64,000 nucleotides of DNA from Anaeramoeba flamelloides. Lineage: Eukaryota; Metamonada; Anaeramoebidae. Every line of letters starts with the position of its first letter. Position 1 is the first letter of the stretch. Shown piece after piece: positions 24,732-37,800 of the stretch. The notes below the pieces were generated by a model. It was given only the letters and a program-made list of their open reading frames with translations. It made no database searches and had not been told where the DNA came from. The position numbers were made by a program, and so were the translations under genes. The stretch is taken from contig JANTQA010000032.1 of assembly GCA_027625915.1 (NCBI GenBank), positions 7,688,001 to 7,752,000 of the forward strand, in the 5' to 3' direction.

Positions 24732-24979
24732 AAAAATTTTACTTTAAAGAGCAAATAATCACCACCGTCCCCTGCAATATCATTGGGGCGAACAAGGTGT
24801 GAGTAAAAACCCCAAAAATCCTCAACAGTATCAAATGTACAAATATTTTTGATCCGATCTTGGTAGGGAGTTTGGTTGTTCTCAGATTCCCTTTTAACAA
24901 AGGAAAATCGATATTTTGATTGGAGTTTGTGGATCTTTTTTTCTGTTTTTTCTGTTTCCTCTTCTTTTGTGTTGGTCAT
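23661..24979 (-). CDS. EIF4E2: Class II eIF4E (4EHP-like) with Arg-Gly tail (three exons)
   Basis: An mRNA cap-binding protein of 270 aa, from exons 24979-24743, 24510-24409 and 24134-23661. Introns of 232 and 274 nt use GTAAAA/TTTAG and GTAAAT/TTCAG. The core reads as eIF4E: CTFDTVEDFWGFYSHLVRPND, then DGIDPVWEDPENENGGKW, RLRKGLASRFYEDL and GEQFDVAVDEICGVVVSVR. Details match 4EHP rather than class I. Tyr stands at the Trp43 and Trp56 positions (Y23, Y39), the Trp46 position is Ser (S26), and the stretch KGLASR...ILA.IGEQF...EDIIS.WNK is 4EHP-like. The second cap-stacking Trp (W86) and its following Glu are kept. Family members bind the cap weakly and usually repress translation. The tail is unusual: an Arg-Gly repeat at about 197-234, then a Lys/Glu-rich repeat to the end (235-270). 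RG tails commonly bind RNA, which is an inference here. Confidence 0.93.
23690..23872. repeat. Coding microsatellites of the RG and EK tail
   Basis: On the plus strand this is a (CTCCCT)n-like tract flanked by TTTCTTTTTC-type repeats. On the minus strand they encode the Arg-Gly and Lys-Glu tail of the eIF4E-type protein. Frames open on the plus strand (23668-23965) are shadows of these repeats. Confidence 0.85.
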
Positions 24980-26762
24980 TGTGAACTCTTGGAAAAAAGT
25001 AAAAAATTAACAAGAATAATTCGATATCAAAAAGTAAAAAAAAATAAAAATCTTCAATCTTTGAAAATTGTTGAGAATTAGGCAAATAAGTGTTTACTAC
25101 TTTTTTTTTTTTTCATTATTATTTGATTATCACAATTATTGATAAAGAATTTCTTTGTCCTTTAATTTGGGAATATCTTTATGAGTCACATTTAAAGTTA
25201 CTTAGTTTCATAAATATTGACCATTTGTTATTGTACGTTTGTTTTTTTCAATTTATTAAAATACAGATTCATTTCTAGCGACTCTTTACAGAGTAAAAAA
25301 AGTTTCAAACTTTGAATATTTTAATAGGTATCATAAAACATTGAATGGTCCAAAATCAATATATCAAAACAACAAGTTAGAATTCATTTTCGTTATATAG
25401 TGTGGATTTTAAAAACCCAAATGATATCAAATTGGTATACCTCTTAGTATAACTCTATTAATAATTATACTTGCCAAAAAATGAAAAATTCAGGATTTGT
25501 AATATTGTATATTAAGGAGATAATCGAAAATTAATTTTTATATCATTGTTAAATACAAAAAAAATGTTTTATCTCTATGTTAATGTAGAATTTTATAAAT
25601 TCGGATCAGACTACTTTATATATTTTTTTATGAAATTTAATTTTACTTTTATACTAAATCTGATCAAATAATTGTGAAAAATCAATATCTAATTTTGTAA
25701 CTTCATTAAAATATACTGTTCTGTCAATTTTTAAGTGTTTAGAAATTCAGGATCCACAAATAGTCTTAAAATTTAATAAATTGTTGATCATCTTTAAAGA
25801 ATGCTATGAAAAAGTTTAAGTTGTAATTATAAATTTTAGAGAAAGAGAAATTTTTAGTTTTTGATATAATCTAACAGTTTGTGATAAGTTATTATATAAA
25901 CACAAAGTCTCGTATGAGTAAAAGAAATTATTAGACAGGAAATTAATTTGTTATTTATCATCAATGTTACAATAAGTTTGGAAGAGTTACAGTTGTTAGA
26001 ATCTCAGGTTTAAATAATGTAAAAACAATGACTGAAAAATATTTTCAAATTAATGGTAATTTCTTTAATTATAAAATCTAATTTTTGCATTTGTATTTTG
26101 AAAAAAAAAAAATTCTCAAAGGATGTATGAAAAATTGAAAATTGTATCTTATGATAAGGTGAAAATTGAATTTTCTATTTCATAAAAGACTAATTTATAT
26201 TTTAAAATCAGACTGTATTAATTATGCTTTTCAAATCAGGGTTGGAACAACTTGATTGAAAATTGTAGTTTATAATAAGCACTTTTATTTAAACAATAGG
26301 TGATCACACTCGAAAAAAACTTTTGTTACTATAAAGACAAATCAAAAAATACACAGTAATAAATTGTAAAGAATGAAGATCCAATATAATAATTACTTCA
26401 AAATAATCCTTTTTTTTTTTTTTTTATTTTGGATTTTTGGAAATTGAAGACTCAGAAAAAATCTGTTAAATTTTTATGGATTATTGGCATAAAAACTATT
26501 TATTTAACATAACTCAAGTAATTATTTTTTTTTTTTACTCTCACAAATATTTAGTTCAAAAAGATAATTAGAGGATTTTTATGATAGTATAAAATAATAC
26601 CATAAAAGTTTATTATATATGTTAATGTTTATAATAGAAATTTAAATTTCTATAGTAATACATATTAAAGCACGTTGCTTACATATATTAGAATCATTTT
26701 AGAAATATTTTTTATATTTTTTGAAAAAGAAATTTTTCCCTCATATAAAATTCGGGTGTTTG
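24980..26762. other. Intergenic, nothing recognisable
   Basis: AT-rich sequence upstream of the eIF4E-type gene and up to TIR element F. No conserved frame, RNA gene or clear repeat was found. Confidence 0.5.
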
Positions 26763-27516
26763 AAATATTCCCGAAAATACCCGAAAATCGAAAATACCCG
26801 AAAATTTTTTAACCACATAAAAAAAGGTTATGGACAACTTCGAAAAAACCCGAGGCCAATATACTCAGTTTCATGATAAAATAACAATTTTACTTTCAGA
26901 CAAAATATTTTTATTTTGAATTTTCTACTTTAAACTACTCTAAAGAGGTTTTGGTACCTTGTGAGTATATTTGAGTAATTGTTGGTACTTATTAGGGTAT
27001 GTGTATGGGTATGTCAGGGTATTGGTATGGTGTGTGTTAGTATGCTATGGTTAAGCCAGTTCCTTATATTGAATGGGAAGTTAAATAAAGTTTGGTTTGG
27101 GTCACCGTGTGTATGGTATGTGTATGTATTGTACGATTAGATATTACTCGGTTATTTTAGAATTGTATTTAAGATTACAAAATTATAGGTAATGATACAG
27201 AATTAGAAATTTTCTTTACAAGTACATTTTCTCTCATTTAGTTAATACCATTTCGAAATGATTAGAAATGTTACATTCATCTAATATATCAAGCCCTTTC
27301 ACACAAAATGGGTTTAATACTATTCCCAAAAATTTATATTTTTTGAATTTTGATATTTTCAGAACAAAAAAAATTTTTTTCAAATTAAAATTCCAAATTT
27401 ACCTTTAAACTGAGTATATTGGCACTCGTTTTTCTTTGAAGTTGTTCAAAAAGTGTTTTTATGTGGTTAAAAAATTTTCGGGTATTTTCGATTTTCGGGT
27501 ATTTTCGGGAATATTT
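26763..27516. mobile_element. TIR element family F with TG-rich centre
   Basis: Both ends carry inverted copies of AAATATTCCCGAAAATACCC. The match continues for well over 100 bp, including TTTTTTAACCACATAAAAA and GCCAATATACTCAGTTT. The 754-bp element has no transposase. Its middle (about 26960-27140) has repeated GGTATGTGTATG-like motifs, much richer in G and T than anything nearby. A diverged single arm of the same family lies at about 55955-56170. Target duplication was not clear. Confidence 0.8.
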
Positions 27517-28084
27517 GATAGATTCATAAAATTCCTTTGTTTAGTATCAGATTTATTGTAAAATACTAAAAATAGAATAATAAGATTTAATTAATGTTAG
27601 TTGATTATATTGATTGTTCGTTAGTAATTGAAATCAATTCATATCATATGAATCGCTAATATACCACTTTAACTATTTAGGCAACATTCCTTATATTATC
27701 AAGAAATTCTACCTAAAAATTCAAAAATCTTATCTGTTAATTATTTAAAGCTTGAAAATTTGAGATTTTATTATTTAAAAATTCAGTTACTTTACCAATT
27801 TTTATTCATTAAATGTTGATTAAAAAGTTTTTAATTATTATAATTAATTCAATTTTTTTATTTTTTTAATTATGTTTTATTACCCAAAAATAGAGAGAGA
27901 GAGATAAAATAAGTTAACAAAATAGAATAGGAAGGGAAAAATCACTATAAAATGAACTTTGGTTTTAAATAAAAAGTTTATTGTAACAAAAAAAGAAAAA
28001 GAAAAATGAATGTTTCTTTTACATTCAATCAACAAGTTAATTAAAAGACAAAAAAAAAAAACAAATGAAATTAGCCATCACTTA

Positions 28085-28282
28085 CAGTCAGTTTCACTTT
28101 TAAGGCACAAACTTTCAACGAAATTTAAGGCACAAAAAAAATCTCAAATTAAGGCACAAAATTCAAATTCTAGTAAAAATAAATTGTAAAAAATGAAATT
28201 CCAAATTTTGTGCCTTAATTTGAGATTTTTTTTGTGCCTTAAATTTCGTTGAAAGTTTGTACCTTAAAAGTGAAACTGGCGG
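28085..28282. mobile_element. MITE family A, intact-looking copy
   Basis: A 198-bp element flanked by TA on both sides. The left arm begins CAGTCAGTTTCACTTTTAAG and the right arm is its inverted copy, so nearly the whole element folds into a hairpin around a short AT-rich centre. Three TTAAGGCACAA motifs repeat along each arm. The TA target and CAGT ends fit the Tc1/mariner superfamily; no transposase is inside. Confidence 0.9.
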
Positions 28283-30185
28283 TAAAATAAACAAAAATAT
28301 AATAATTAGTGAACTATTTTCAGGGATTTTTATTACATATCATATTGTAGTCCACTATTTTAATTTATCAATAATTACTTTGTCAGAAATCGTGTTTTCC
28401 CTTGAAGAACAAAAAAAAAAAATATTTTTAGGAGACATCTAAATTGATATTGTATAGCTCAGATAAGGAAGTTCAATACTATCTTTGACTAGAATAATAT
28501 CATTGTTGGGGCTTGGGATGGGATCAAAAACAAAGAAACATTAAGGGATCGTTGAAAAACTCAAATTATTGATATTTCTATTTCCCCATTGAATTAGTAA
28601 CCCAAATATGAAAAAAAAAAAAGAAACAAAAAAACAATAACAAAACAACCAAAAAAATTTTTAAAATCAATTTATTATTTTTTAATAACTTTTATAACAA
28701 AATATTCTTCAAATGATATTTTTCAAACAAATTAATTATTTAAAATATTAAATTTAAATTTAAAAATGCTTCAAGTGTTGCAAAACTTGGTTTTAATTAT
28801 ACAACTCCGAATAAAATGGACCCATTTTCAATGATCTATACACCACTTATTTCCATATTTGTATAAAAATTTCCAAAAACTATCAAATATAAAAGCCATC
28901 ACATCATCTGAACAAAGATTTCTTAATAATGAAATGTATAAAAATTCATTTAAAATCTATTTGATTTGATAATTTAAAAAACAAATAATTTTTTTTAATT
29001 TGTAAAATTTGTTTCCAGAATAACAAATCTTTGTAAATAATTTTTTTCTTTTTTACTTCTTCAAAAAAGATCTGACAATTTTTCTTCTAAATCAAAAAAA
29101 ATTTTATTTTGAAACGAGAGAGAGAAAAAAATTGTATTTCATCTTCGCTTAAATAAAGATATGAAATTTACTCTATTTCCAAACTTTCACCTTATTAGCA
29201 AGCACTGTTTTTTTGATCCCACAACTTATAGTTTCGTTGAATGGACAAATATATTTGCTCAGATTTTTGGAAATTGAGACAACTGTTCATCTTACCCTTT
29301 TCACTTAATAACCCCAACCAAAAAATTAATTAAAGTCATCATATATAACTTTCGAAAAAATAATTTTAAAATTAAATATATTGTTAAAACTAATCTTATT
29401 TTGCTCAAATAGAGTTAAAAATATGAAGATTCCAAAAATTTGGAAACTTTGGCTAATAAACCAAGGATTTCAGAAAAAATCTTTTCACATTAATTACATA
29501 CCATCTAAAACATCTAAGAGTTCTAATATTTTTCTTATTACAATTTATCAAAAATCATTTCATTAAATTTCACATATCAAAAAATTGTTTTTTTTTCAAG
29601 AATAAATTACTATTTTGATTATTTTTAACTATTTTCTTAGTTCAAAAAAAAATTCAAAAGTATTTTATTTTGATAATTTGATTTTTTTTAAAACAAATCT
29701 TATTTATATTATTCATTTTAAAAATATAAAAAAAAATTTAAATTAAAAAAAGGAAAAGCCAATAGAGAATTTTAAGAATTAACATCTCAATATCCAAAAA
29801 TTGAAACAATACCATAAATTTATAAGAAATCAACATTACATCAAATAATTGATTGTAATAATAATTTCTTGTAAATGACCTATAAACTCAATTTTAGAAA
29901 TGAAAATTTATAATAGAAACATTAATTATATACTATATATATTTCATTATAGATTTTTGGAAAGTTCTGAATATATATTTACCACAATAAGAAATTTTAC
30001 AGTATTTTGACTCATATAACTTAAATTTTTAAGTATATTAAATTTGGTTTTCAATCTGTAAATAACTTTTTTTGGAATAGAAAATACAATTTCTCATATA
30101 TAATCAAAAGAACAATTCAATTTCTATAACATCCTAATTGTTTTTTTTTAATAAAAACAAATACATATAAACGGGGAATTTAATA

Positions 30186-30381
30186 TAGTCAGTTCCAATT
30201 TTAAGACATAAACTTCCAACCAAGTTTATAACACAATAAAAATCTCAAATTAAGGCAAAAAATTCAGCTTCTAGTAAAATAAATTGTAAAATATAAAATT
30301 ACAAATTTTGTGCCTGAATTTAAGATTTTTTTGTGTCTTAAATTAGTTTAAAATTTTGTACCTTAAATGTGAAACTGACTG
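30186..30381. mobile_element. MITE family A, diverged copy
   Basis: A 196-bp element with TA on both sides. The left arm is more diverged (TAGTCAGTTCCAATTTTAAG) and the right arm ends GAAACTGACTG. Same architecture as the copy at 28085-28282, but older. Confidence 0.85.
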
Positions 30382-30904
30382 TAAAAAAAGTAAACAAGAA
30401 AATTTGAATTTATTTTTTGATTATTACTTCTTTATTGTTTAAACAAGGAATTTTTCTCAATTTTTGAAATTAAAGATCCATATAGAAGTCATTTTTTAAT
30501 TAATTTGTTTGTCAATAAGTAAGAACAAACCATTTGATAAAATGTTTTTTTGAACTTTATTTACAAATTTAAAAATTATTAATAGTGAAGAAATTAACCT
30601 TATACTTATGATGTTCCTTAACTTAAATTTCTAAAGGCAAATTTCAGCATGAAATTATAGATATCACGATTATTCATGTAAAGGATATAACCGAATTATT
30701 TTTATATTTTGAAAAAGTAAAAAGTTATAAATTGATAAAAAATATGGAAAAAATAAAAATAAATTACAAAGATATAAAAAAGGGGGGTTTATAAGGAGCA
30801 ATTGACAAAAAATAAAATAAAAAAAAATGTTATTCTTTAATGAATTACACCCAAACTCACAACTACTCAACTTTTGATTTATTTATATTGCTTTGATAGT
30901 TGAT

Positions 30905-31270
30905 CATATAAACTATATTCCAAAAATTTGGACTCAGTTTAAAGAGTTGAAAGAACACCAATCCCACACTTTAAATTTAATTTAGAAAGAATTTTGATTT
31001 TACAACTATTTTCATTATTTGTCTTTTTTGTTTTGTTTTCATTTCCTTTATTCATTGTTACATAATCTACTTTGTTAGATCTGAAAATTTTTTTCAAAGG
31101 ATGGTAGAAGGTCAGTCTCGAGTTTGTTAAATAGAAAAATAACATACAATTGGTTGATTGTATCTTATCATTGGATCGATCAACAATTGTTGGTAAAATT
31201 TCAACAAATTTGACAATACATTTTTTGTTCCGTGCTTGTTTCATTATTTTGGATACATCAATTTTTATTT
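30905..31270 (+). repeat. Dispersed repeat R3, partial copy
   Basis: Contains AAAGAGTTGAAAGAACACCAA and GGATCGATCAACAATTGTTG blocks of R3. The 101-codon open frame on the minus strand (30939-31244) lies wholly inside the repeat and is not kept open in sister copies. Confidence 0.5.
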
Positions 31271-32353
31271 TTTGGTTTTATTTATTTTTCTTTTAGATAG
31301 AATGATTACTTATAAAAACATTAATATTTTGGGTAACTTAAATGTGGTTTTATATTAGGTTTGGAAAAATACAATAAATTGAGTTTTTTTTTTTCCTATT
31401 TTTAATTTTGGGTGTCTCCAAATTATTGGAATTGGGGTTAATGTTTATTTATGAGGTATCTATCTAATTATAGTAATTTCTTTTTTTTTTTTTTTTAGAT
31501 TCCCTTTAAACCTTTGGACATTCTTTAGTATTTGCTTTTACCTTTTTTTATTTTCAAGTTAACCAGATTGTTGTGTTTCATTATCTCAGTATTAGCAATT
31601 AATCACTGATCTTTTTACTTTGTAACTCTTCTTCCCAATATGAGAAAAATCAGGTTGGGAAAAAATGGAATAAAATATAGGATTGATCTACCGATAAATA
31701 CAAAAAATATAAAAAAATTTTAGTTTAATTTTCATTTTTATTAGATATGAGAACCCTACTAATCAAATCTTATAACTTTACTTTTAAAACAGTTCTTGAC
31801 ACAGAATTATTTTGAAGATCAACTAATTGTACAAATTTTCGTAACATTTAAACCACTAAAATGATTTATTTCAATCTTGCAAAAAATGATTTATTATTCA
31901 AAACTGAGCAACAATTTCCAAAATGAAAAATGAAGGAAAAATTTTCAAACATTATTTGAATTTACCAGTATTTTTCAAAATCAATTTAAGGTTTGTAATA
32001 CAATATAAATTTTCTCATATAAAATCAAGTTCTATTTCTTATAAATTATCATGTAGGGCTGGAATGGGTGTATAAAAAATATCAAATAAATACAAATATC
32101 AAAACGAAAAAACATTATTTTGAGCGACAAATTTTATTTTAATGAAAATAAAAGCAAAACTGTGCTGTTTAAACTTTTTCACTTGGCTAATGAAAAAGGC
32201 AGAAGAGTATTAAAAAAAATCAAAATATTTCCTTGTTTCAACATGTGAGAGTTGATTGGGTTGAATAATATCGATGAAATTTCACATCTTGTGTTTTTTT
32301 TAATAAAGGAATCTTTTATTGCCAAACGAACCACCTTATTTTTTTCTTAGAAA

Positions 32354-33190
32354 TTATTTAAATTGTTCTAAAAATTGAACAGCAACAACCCTTGCTCTTT
32401 GATTTACATGTAATTTCATTTTATTAATTTCAGAATCAATACTTTTCATGAACTCAATTACAAAATCAATTAGTTTATGTTTGTACATTTCTTCTGTGTG
32501 TGTGTTGGTAATCAATAAACTGATATCATATCCCTTTATGAAATGAAAAGGTTTGTGTTTTTTATTTTTTTAAAAAATTAATTATTAAAAAGAAAAATAG
32601 AATTAAAATGAAAAAAGAAAAAAAAAAAAGTAAAAATTCATTCAAAAATTTTGGTGTCTTTGTAAAGGAAAAAGGAAAAAAAAAATGAAAAAAATAACAA
32701 ACCTCAACAGCTTTTCTTCTAAGAATAAAAAACTTTTCAGCTCTAATAGTCATAAACCTCATAAATTTCTTTGTCAGAATTGTTTCAAGATCGTCAGAGT
32801 TTTTTAATGAGATGCTAATTCTTGTAGAGTTGATCGACGATTCGATACATACTCTTTCGTTTTCGGTACGTGAAATTACAACTTTGTTTCCAAGGAGTTC
32901 TTTGCTTGTTTGTGCTTCAACTTCTGGCTTGTTATGACGCTCAACAACTTGAGAGGCAAAATTTTGAAGACAGATCGCAGATTCAAGTGTTTTTCTTATA
33001 CAGTCCAAGTATGGTTTAAGTGTTTGTGCCTTTTATTTTTGTTTTTGTTTGGAAATTACCAAAAATTTTGTTGAATAAAAAAAAAAGAAAAAGAGAAAAA
33101 AAAAACTTAAAAGGAACAAAGGGAAAAAAAAAAGAAAGATTTTGGAAAAGTTTCTGTTTTGTTGCAATAAAAGTGAAATTGGATTACCAT
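32354..33190 (-). CDS. ARPC4: Arp2/3 complex subunit 4 (ARPC4, three exons)
   Basis: ARPC4 is the 20-kDa core subunit of the Arp2/3 complex, which nucleates branched actin filaments in the cytosol. Exons are 33190-33188 (the ATG alone), 33029-32703 and 32533-32354; introns of 158 nt (GTAATC/AAAAG) and 169 nt (GTTTGT/AAAG). The joined protein is 169 aa, against 168 in animals. It begins [19 protein letters not shown] and contains the signature [16 protein letters not shown], then [64 protein letters not shown] and a C-terminal helix [21 protein letters not shown]. The start is inferred: ATG followed directly by a GTAATC donor gives M-AQTLKPYL, which aligns residue for residue with the family N-terminus. 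The subunit implies amoeboid, actin-driven motility. Confidence 0.96.
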
Positions 33191-34831
33191 TATTAAATAT
33201 TACTTTTTAAAAAATATAAAATGTAAAAAATGATCTGAAAAATTAAATTCAAATGTTTAAGTAAAAAATTTGATTATAATTGTTCAACCCTTCGATAAGA
33301 ACTCTCAGATTAATCAGGCTGCCATTTTTTATTGCAAATTTGAATCACGAAAGATGTTTGAGATGACTCTTGGGATAATATAATGTAAAAAAACTCAATT
33401 TTTTGAGTAATTGATTCTAATTTATCCAGATTAAAAATCATTTTTAAGGGATTATTGTAGACAGGTAGGAGTCTAAAAGGAAATACTATTGCAATTGAGG
33501 AGAAATCCTATTCCTCTCCATTGGTTTAAATATCTCTCATTATTAGTTTCATAAAACTGTACTAAAAAGTTAATCCTATCACTTTAAAGTGATCAATGCA
33601 ATATTGAAATTTGATAAATAAATGGCAAAAAATTTTTTAACATTCTTTTTGTTTCATTTATCCTATTCATTTTTTATTAAATCAAGTTTGGAGGAATATA
33701 TATTGGTATTTGTGTTATCTCTATCCAATTGTTGAGAACTTTCTTAAAATTGTATATTATTATATTTTTGGGTGAACTAAGATTTCTAAATTAAACTGAG
33801 AAACAATTTAAAAAAAAAAAAAAAGGAAAATGAGGAGGAAATTTAATCCCATTTATTATTCAAATACCAGTAGTAAAAAACCTCAAGAATTTTTAGAAAA
33901 AAATCAACATTTCACAACAAATTTAAATGTTAAACCATCAGTCTCAAGACTTTAAAGTTACAATATATTTTATTTAATTTATGTCTCAAAATTGTTTTTA
34001 TTTGTTAAAAAATTCAATTTTTTTAAATAACCAAATAATTAACCAATAGATTATTTTGACAGATTATTTCAAAATCTTGGAAATTATATTGATGTTTAAA
34101 TTAGCTCGAATAAAATCAACATATAACTTATCAATCTTTGGGTTTTTATTTAGGTTGTAAATTATCGTATCAAATCTTGAAATTCAAAAATTCTAAAAAC
34201 AGTTACTTTTGGATTTTCTAAATAAGAATTATTAAATAAAGGAATACTTTTATTTTGAGTTTATATTTATAGTTTTTGGAAAAGTGATTTCATAAAAAAA
34301 TTTCCAAAATGACAATTTTTCATTGTGATAATTTTTGTAAAAAATGTAATAATTTATCGTGCAATAATATTTGATATAGATTTTTTAAAGTCACAGAAAC
34401 CATTTGAATCATGAAACATAAATATCATTTACTTCCAATCAAAGCATACTTTTATCTAGACGAATCTAAGATGATGTTTATTCCTTAAGAAGGATAAATT
34501 AATATAAACTTCAAAAGACACTTCTTTTAAGATCTCAAATAATTTATTTAATCTATAAATTAATTAATTTTTTTTTTTCAAAAAGATCTAATACTTTTAC
34601 CCCAATTATTTTCATTTATAATAAAATACGCAAACCTGATCAAATACAACTGAACAATTTCATTTAACAACTAATTCAGTCCGGAAAGAATTATTTTTCA
34701 AGATATAAAATTAAAGAACCAAATGATAACAACATTAATAATGAAAATATAAATATAATATTTATTTATAAGTGTATTATTCAACAATAAAAAAAAAAAA
34801 AATAGATAGAAATATTTTCAAAATATAAATT
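33191..34831. other. Intergenic, nothing recognisable
   Basis: AT-rich sequence between ARPC4 and the VPS9-like gene. No repeat family or coding frame recognised. Confidence 0.5.
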
Positions 34832-37800
34832 TTAAATGGCAAAAAAATAAAACAGGATTAAATTTTCTCTATATATGTTAAAAGGTTAATTGAATCTATT
34901 TATAAATAATAATAAATATATCAAAGTTAAAAAAAAGAAAAAGTTAGATAAAAGAAAAGTTAGAATAGATGAATGAAACTAAAAGTAAAATAAAGAAATA
35001 AAAATAAAAAAAAAAAACAATTATAAATACCTTTAAAATATTCAAATGAAATCAATAATTTTCCTTTCATGAGCCTTTTGGGTAAAAATTTCCGAATGAA
35101 TAATAAATGAAAGTTTAAATTAAAAATTTTTGATTTAAAAATAATATATGCAAATAATTTTACTAAATGGGGATTTATTTTTTTTTTAAATTTAAGATGT
35201 ATATTTGAATTTGTTTCGGAATTTGTTTCCACATTTGAATTTGTATTCTTATTATACTTTAATAAATTTGAATTTTCTCTTAGTTCATTTATTTGAAAAA
35301 TTTGTTGATAAACTTTATTGATTAAAATGGACATATTATAAGGACAAATTTGGAACTGCAGCGTATTAAATAAATTTAGAACATTTTTTAATAATTTATT
35401 TATTTTTTTTACATTTTTTAATGATCTTTTCATTTGTGACCAAAATTGAATTTTTTTTTTTGAAATTTTAATTTTAATGATTGAATTAAATAATTTTTGA
35501 TCAATTGATAAAGTTTTAGATTTTATTAAAGATATGCAATATTGTATTGATTTTTCATATAATAAACGAGAAAAAAAAAGATAAAATTGGTTATGATATT
35601 TCTCATAGATTTTGAATTTTTCAATAATTTTATAATAATAATTTTCCAAAAAAGATCTAATATCCTTTGCTTTAAGAACACAGTCATCCCTCTTTAAATA
35701 TCCCAAAAAAACATTTATTCTTTTACCTTCAATTGTACGTTCATCTAAAAACAGCAAATTAAATTGCTTTTGGAATTGGTATAAATAAATGTTGAAATCG
35801 TTTTTATGAGTTGAATATAATACCTGGTTTTTATTTTGTATAATACTTTGATCCAAAATTTTAAATAATAATTTTTGCCTTCGGATATAGTCCAACGAAA
35901 TGGTTATCATTTCAATTTGCTCTAAATATCGTTTTTCAATTCTAATTATTTTTTCGCTTATAGTAATGATTTCATCATTCATTTTTAAAATTGTGTTTGA
36001 ATTGCTAACTAAAGAAGATGGGGAAACACAAAATTTTTCAAAAATGATTATTTTTTTTTGATTTGGGAATTGCTTTAGTACCGTTTCTATCAATAATAAT
36101 CTAAAATTAATCAACCCAATGATTTTTTCCACTAATTTAAAAAGTTTTGTATAGAAAAGAAAAATATAATTATATAAACTTCGGCATCTATTATAAAAAA
36201 TAAATATAAGTTTAATATGAATAAATATAATGTATAAATAAAATAATAATAATATTATTAATAATAATAAATGAAAATCTGATGTTAATCCAGTTCCAAT
36301 TGTGGTATATATAATAAAAAATTGTAAAATGAGATTATTTTGATTATTCCAAAAAGTTATTTTGTAAAGATGGATCAAAGATATTTTTTAAAAAGCCTTC
36401 TAAATTTATTTTTGAACAATTTTTTTAAACTGAATTTGGATATAATTATTTAAATATCCAAAATTATTTTTTGTTATAAATTGTTTCACGCTATTAAGCT
36501 AATTGGGTGTTTTATATGGAATTAGTCAAACTAAATATATATATATATATAAGCTATTTCCAATAAAGTGGGGCAAATTTATTTTAAAATATATCTTTTA
36601 AACACAATCTTAAAAAAAGTATTTGAACATCCAAAATAATTAACTACCATTTATCGATTATTGGTAATAATTCAATTTGTTTCTTAGTATTGTATTTCAC
36701 AAAGAAAAGATATTAAAATTTTTTGATCTTGATTTTATATGATATTTTTTAGGAGCTACAATTTGTGTTTATTATTTTCTTTTTGTTTGAAAAAACCGTT
36801 TCCATAACTTGTTTAATCGCAACAAAATTTCAAATAGAATTGAAAACATGTAACTGTATTTTTTTGTTTAAAAAATCATTTGTACCCTTTTCATATTTCG
36901 AGTTTTTTATTGAAGTTTGTCGTATATTGTTTTAACCAAAAAAAAGTGTTATTTTTTTTTCATTTTTTGGAAATATTTCATCCAACATGTTTTAAAATAA
37001 ATACATTAGCCATTTATTCAATTGGTATTAATATTAAACTTAATTTGATATCATCAATTAATGAATACTACCACGAACAAAGATGATTTTTTATGAAATG
37101 TAAAAAAAAATTCCCCACTTTTTTGGAAATACCTTATATTAGGAGATTTTTAGTAAAAATATTTTTTTTCCAAAACAATTATTTTTTCGAGATTATTGTT
37201 ACGATTTTTTAAAAATTAGTTTATGAATATCTACTTTTTACAAAATCAATTATTTATATTCTTTCAAAATATTTTATATTTTTATATTTATATGAAATCC
37301 CTTATAATTGTTAAAAATACTTAAAGAATGCAAAATAATTGTAAAAAATATTTTAAAATAGCTCATAATACTTTTAATTGTAAAGTTATTTGTAAATAAT
37401 ACTTTTTGAATTTTTTTAAATCTAAATGATATTTTTCCCACTTATCATTTAGAAATTAGCAATGTGTTCATTCCAATATGACTCCGTTAAAGTAAAGAAA
37501 ATGATTTTTTTATCAATACATTTTGTAACATAAAATCTTTATAAACTCATTGAAACATCAAATTAAAATTATTAAAAATAGACTTTTGGAAGAAAAAAAT
37601 AGTATTTTTAAATCTTTCTGATAATACTCTAATATTTTATAAAGTAATTTTAATGCAATTGTATTTTTAAGAGCTTTCCTTTGATAGTTAGAATAGATGC
37701 ATCGAAATTTGATTAAACCACATTAAAATTCAAAATCAATTTCCCTATACCCAACATCATAAATTGTAATTTCTTATATTTTTACTTTATAGAAATTGTT

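Larger units (their letters stand above)
27517..32353. other. Intergenic with two MITEs and partial R3
   Basis: Nothing coding recognised. Apart from the MITE copies at 28085 and 30186 and the R3 piece near 31 kb it is plain AT-rich DNA. Open frames at 28257-28442 (which starts in a MITE arm), 29381-29566 and 30670-30870 have AT-driven composition. Confidence 0.5.

Noticed and set aside
30939-31244. 101-codon minus-strand open frame
   Set aside because: Lies within repeat R3; sister copies do not keep the frame open.
36190-36378. Hydrophobic N-terminal extension (apparent membrane segment) of the VPS9-like exon
   Set aside because: Its extreme Leu/Ile/Tyr composition comes from an AT-only tract just before an ATAATAG acceptor, so it is more likely intron.
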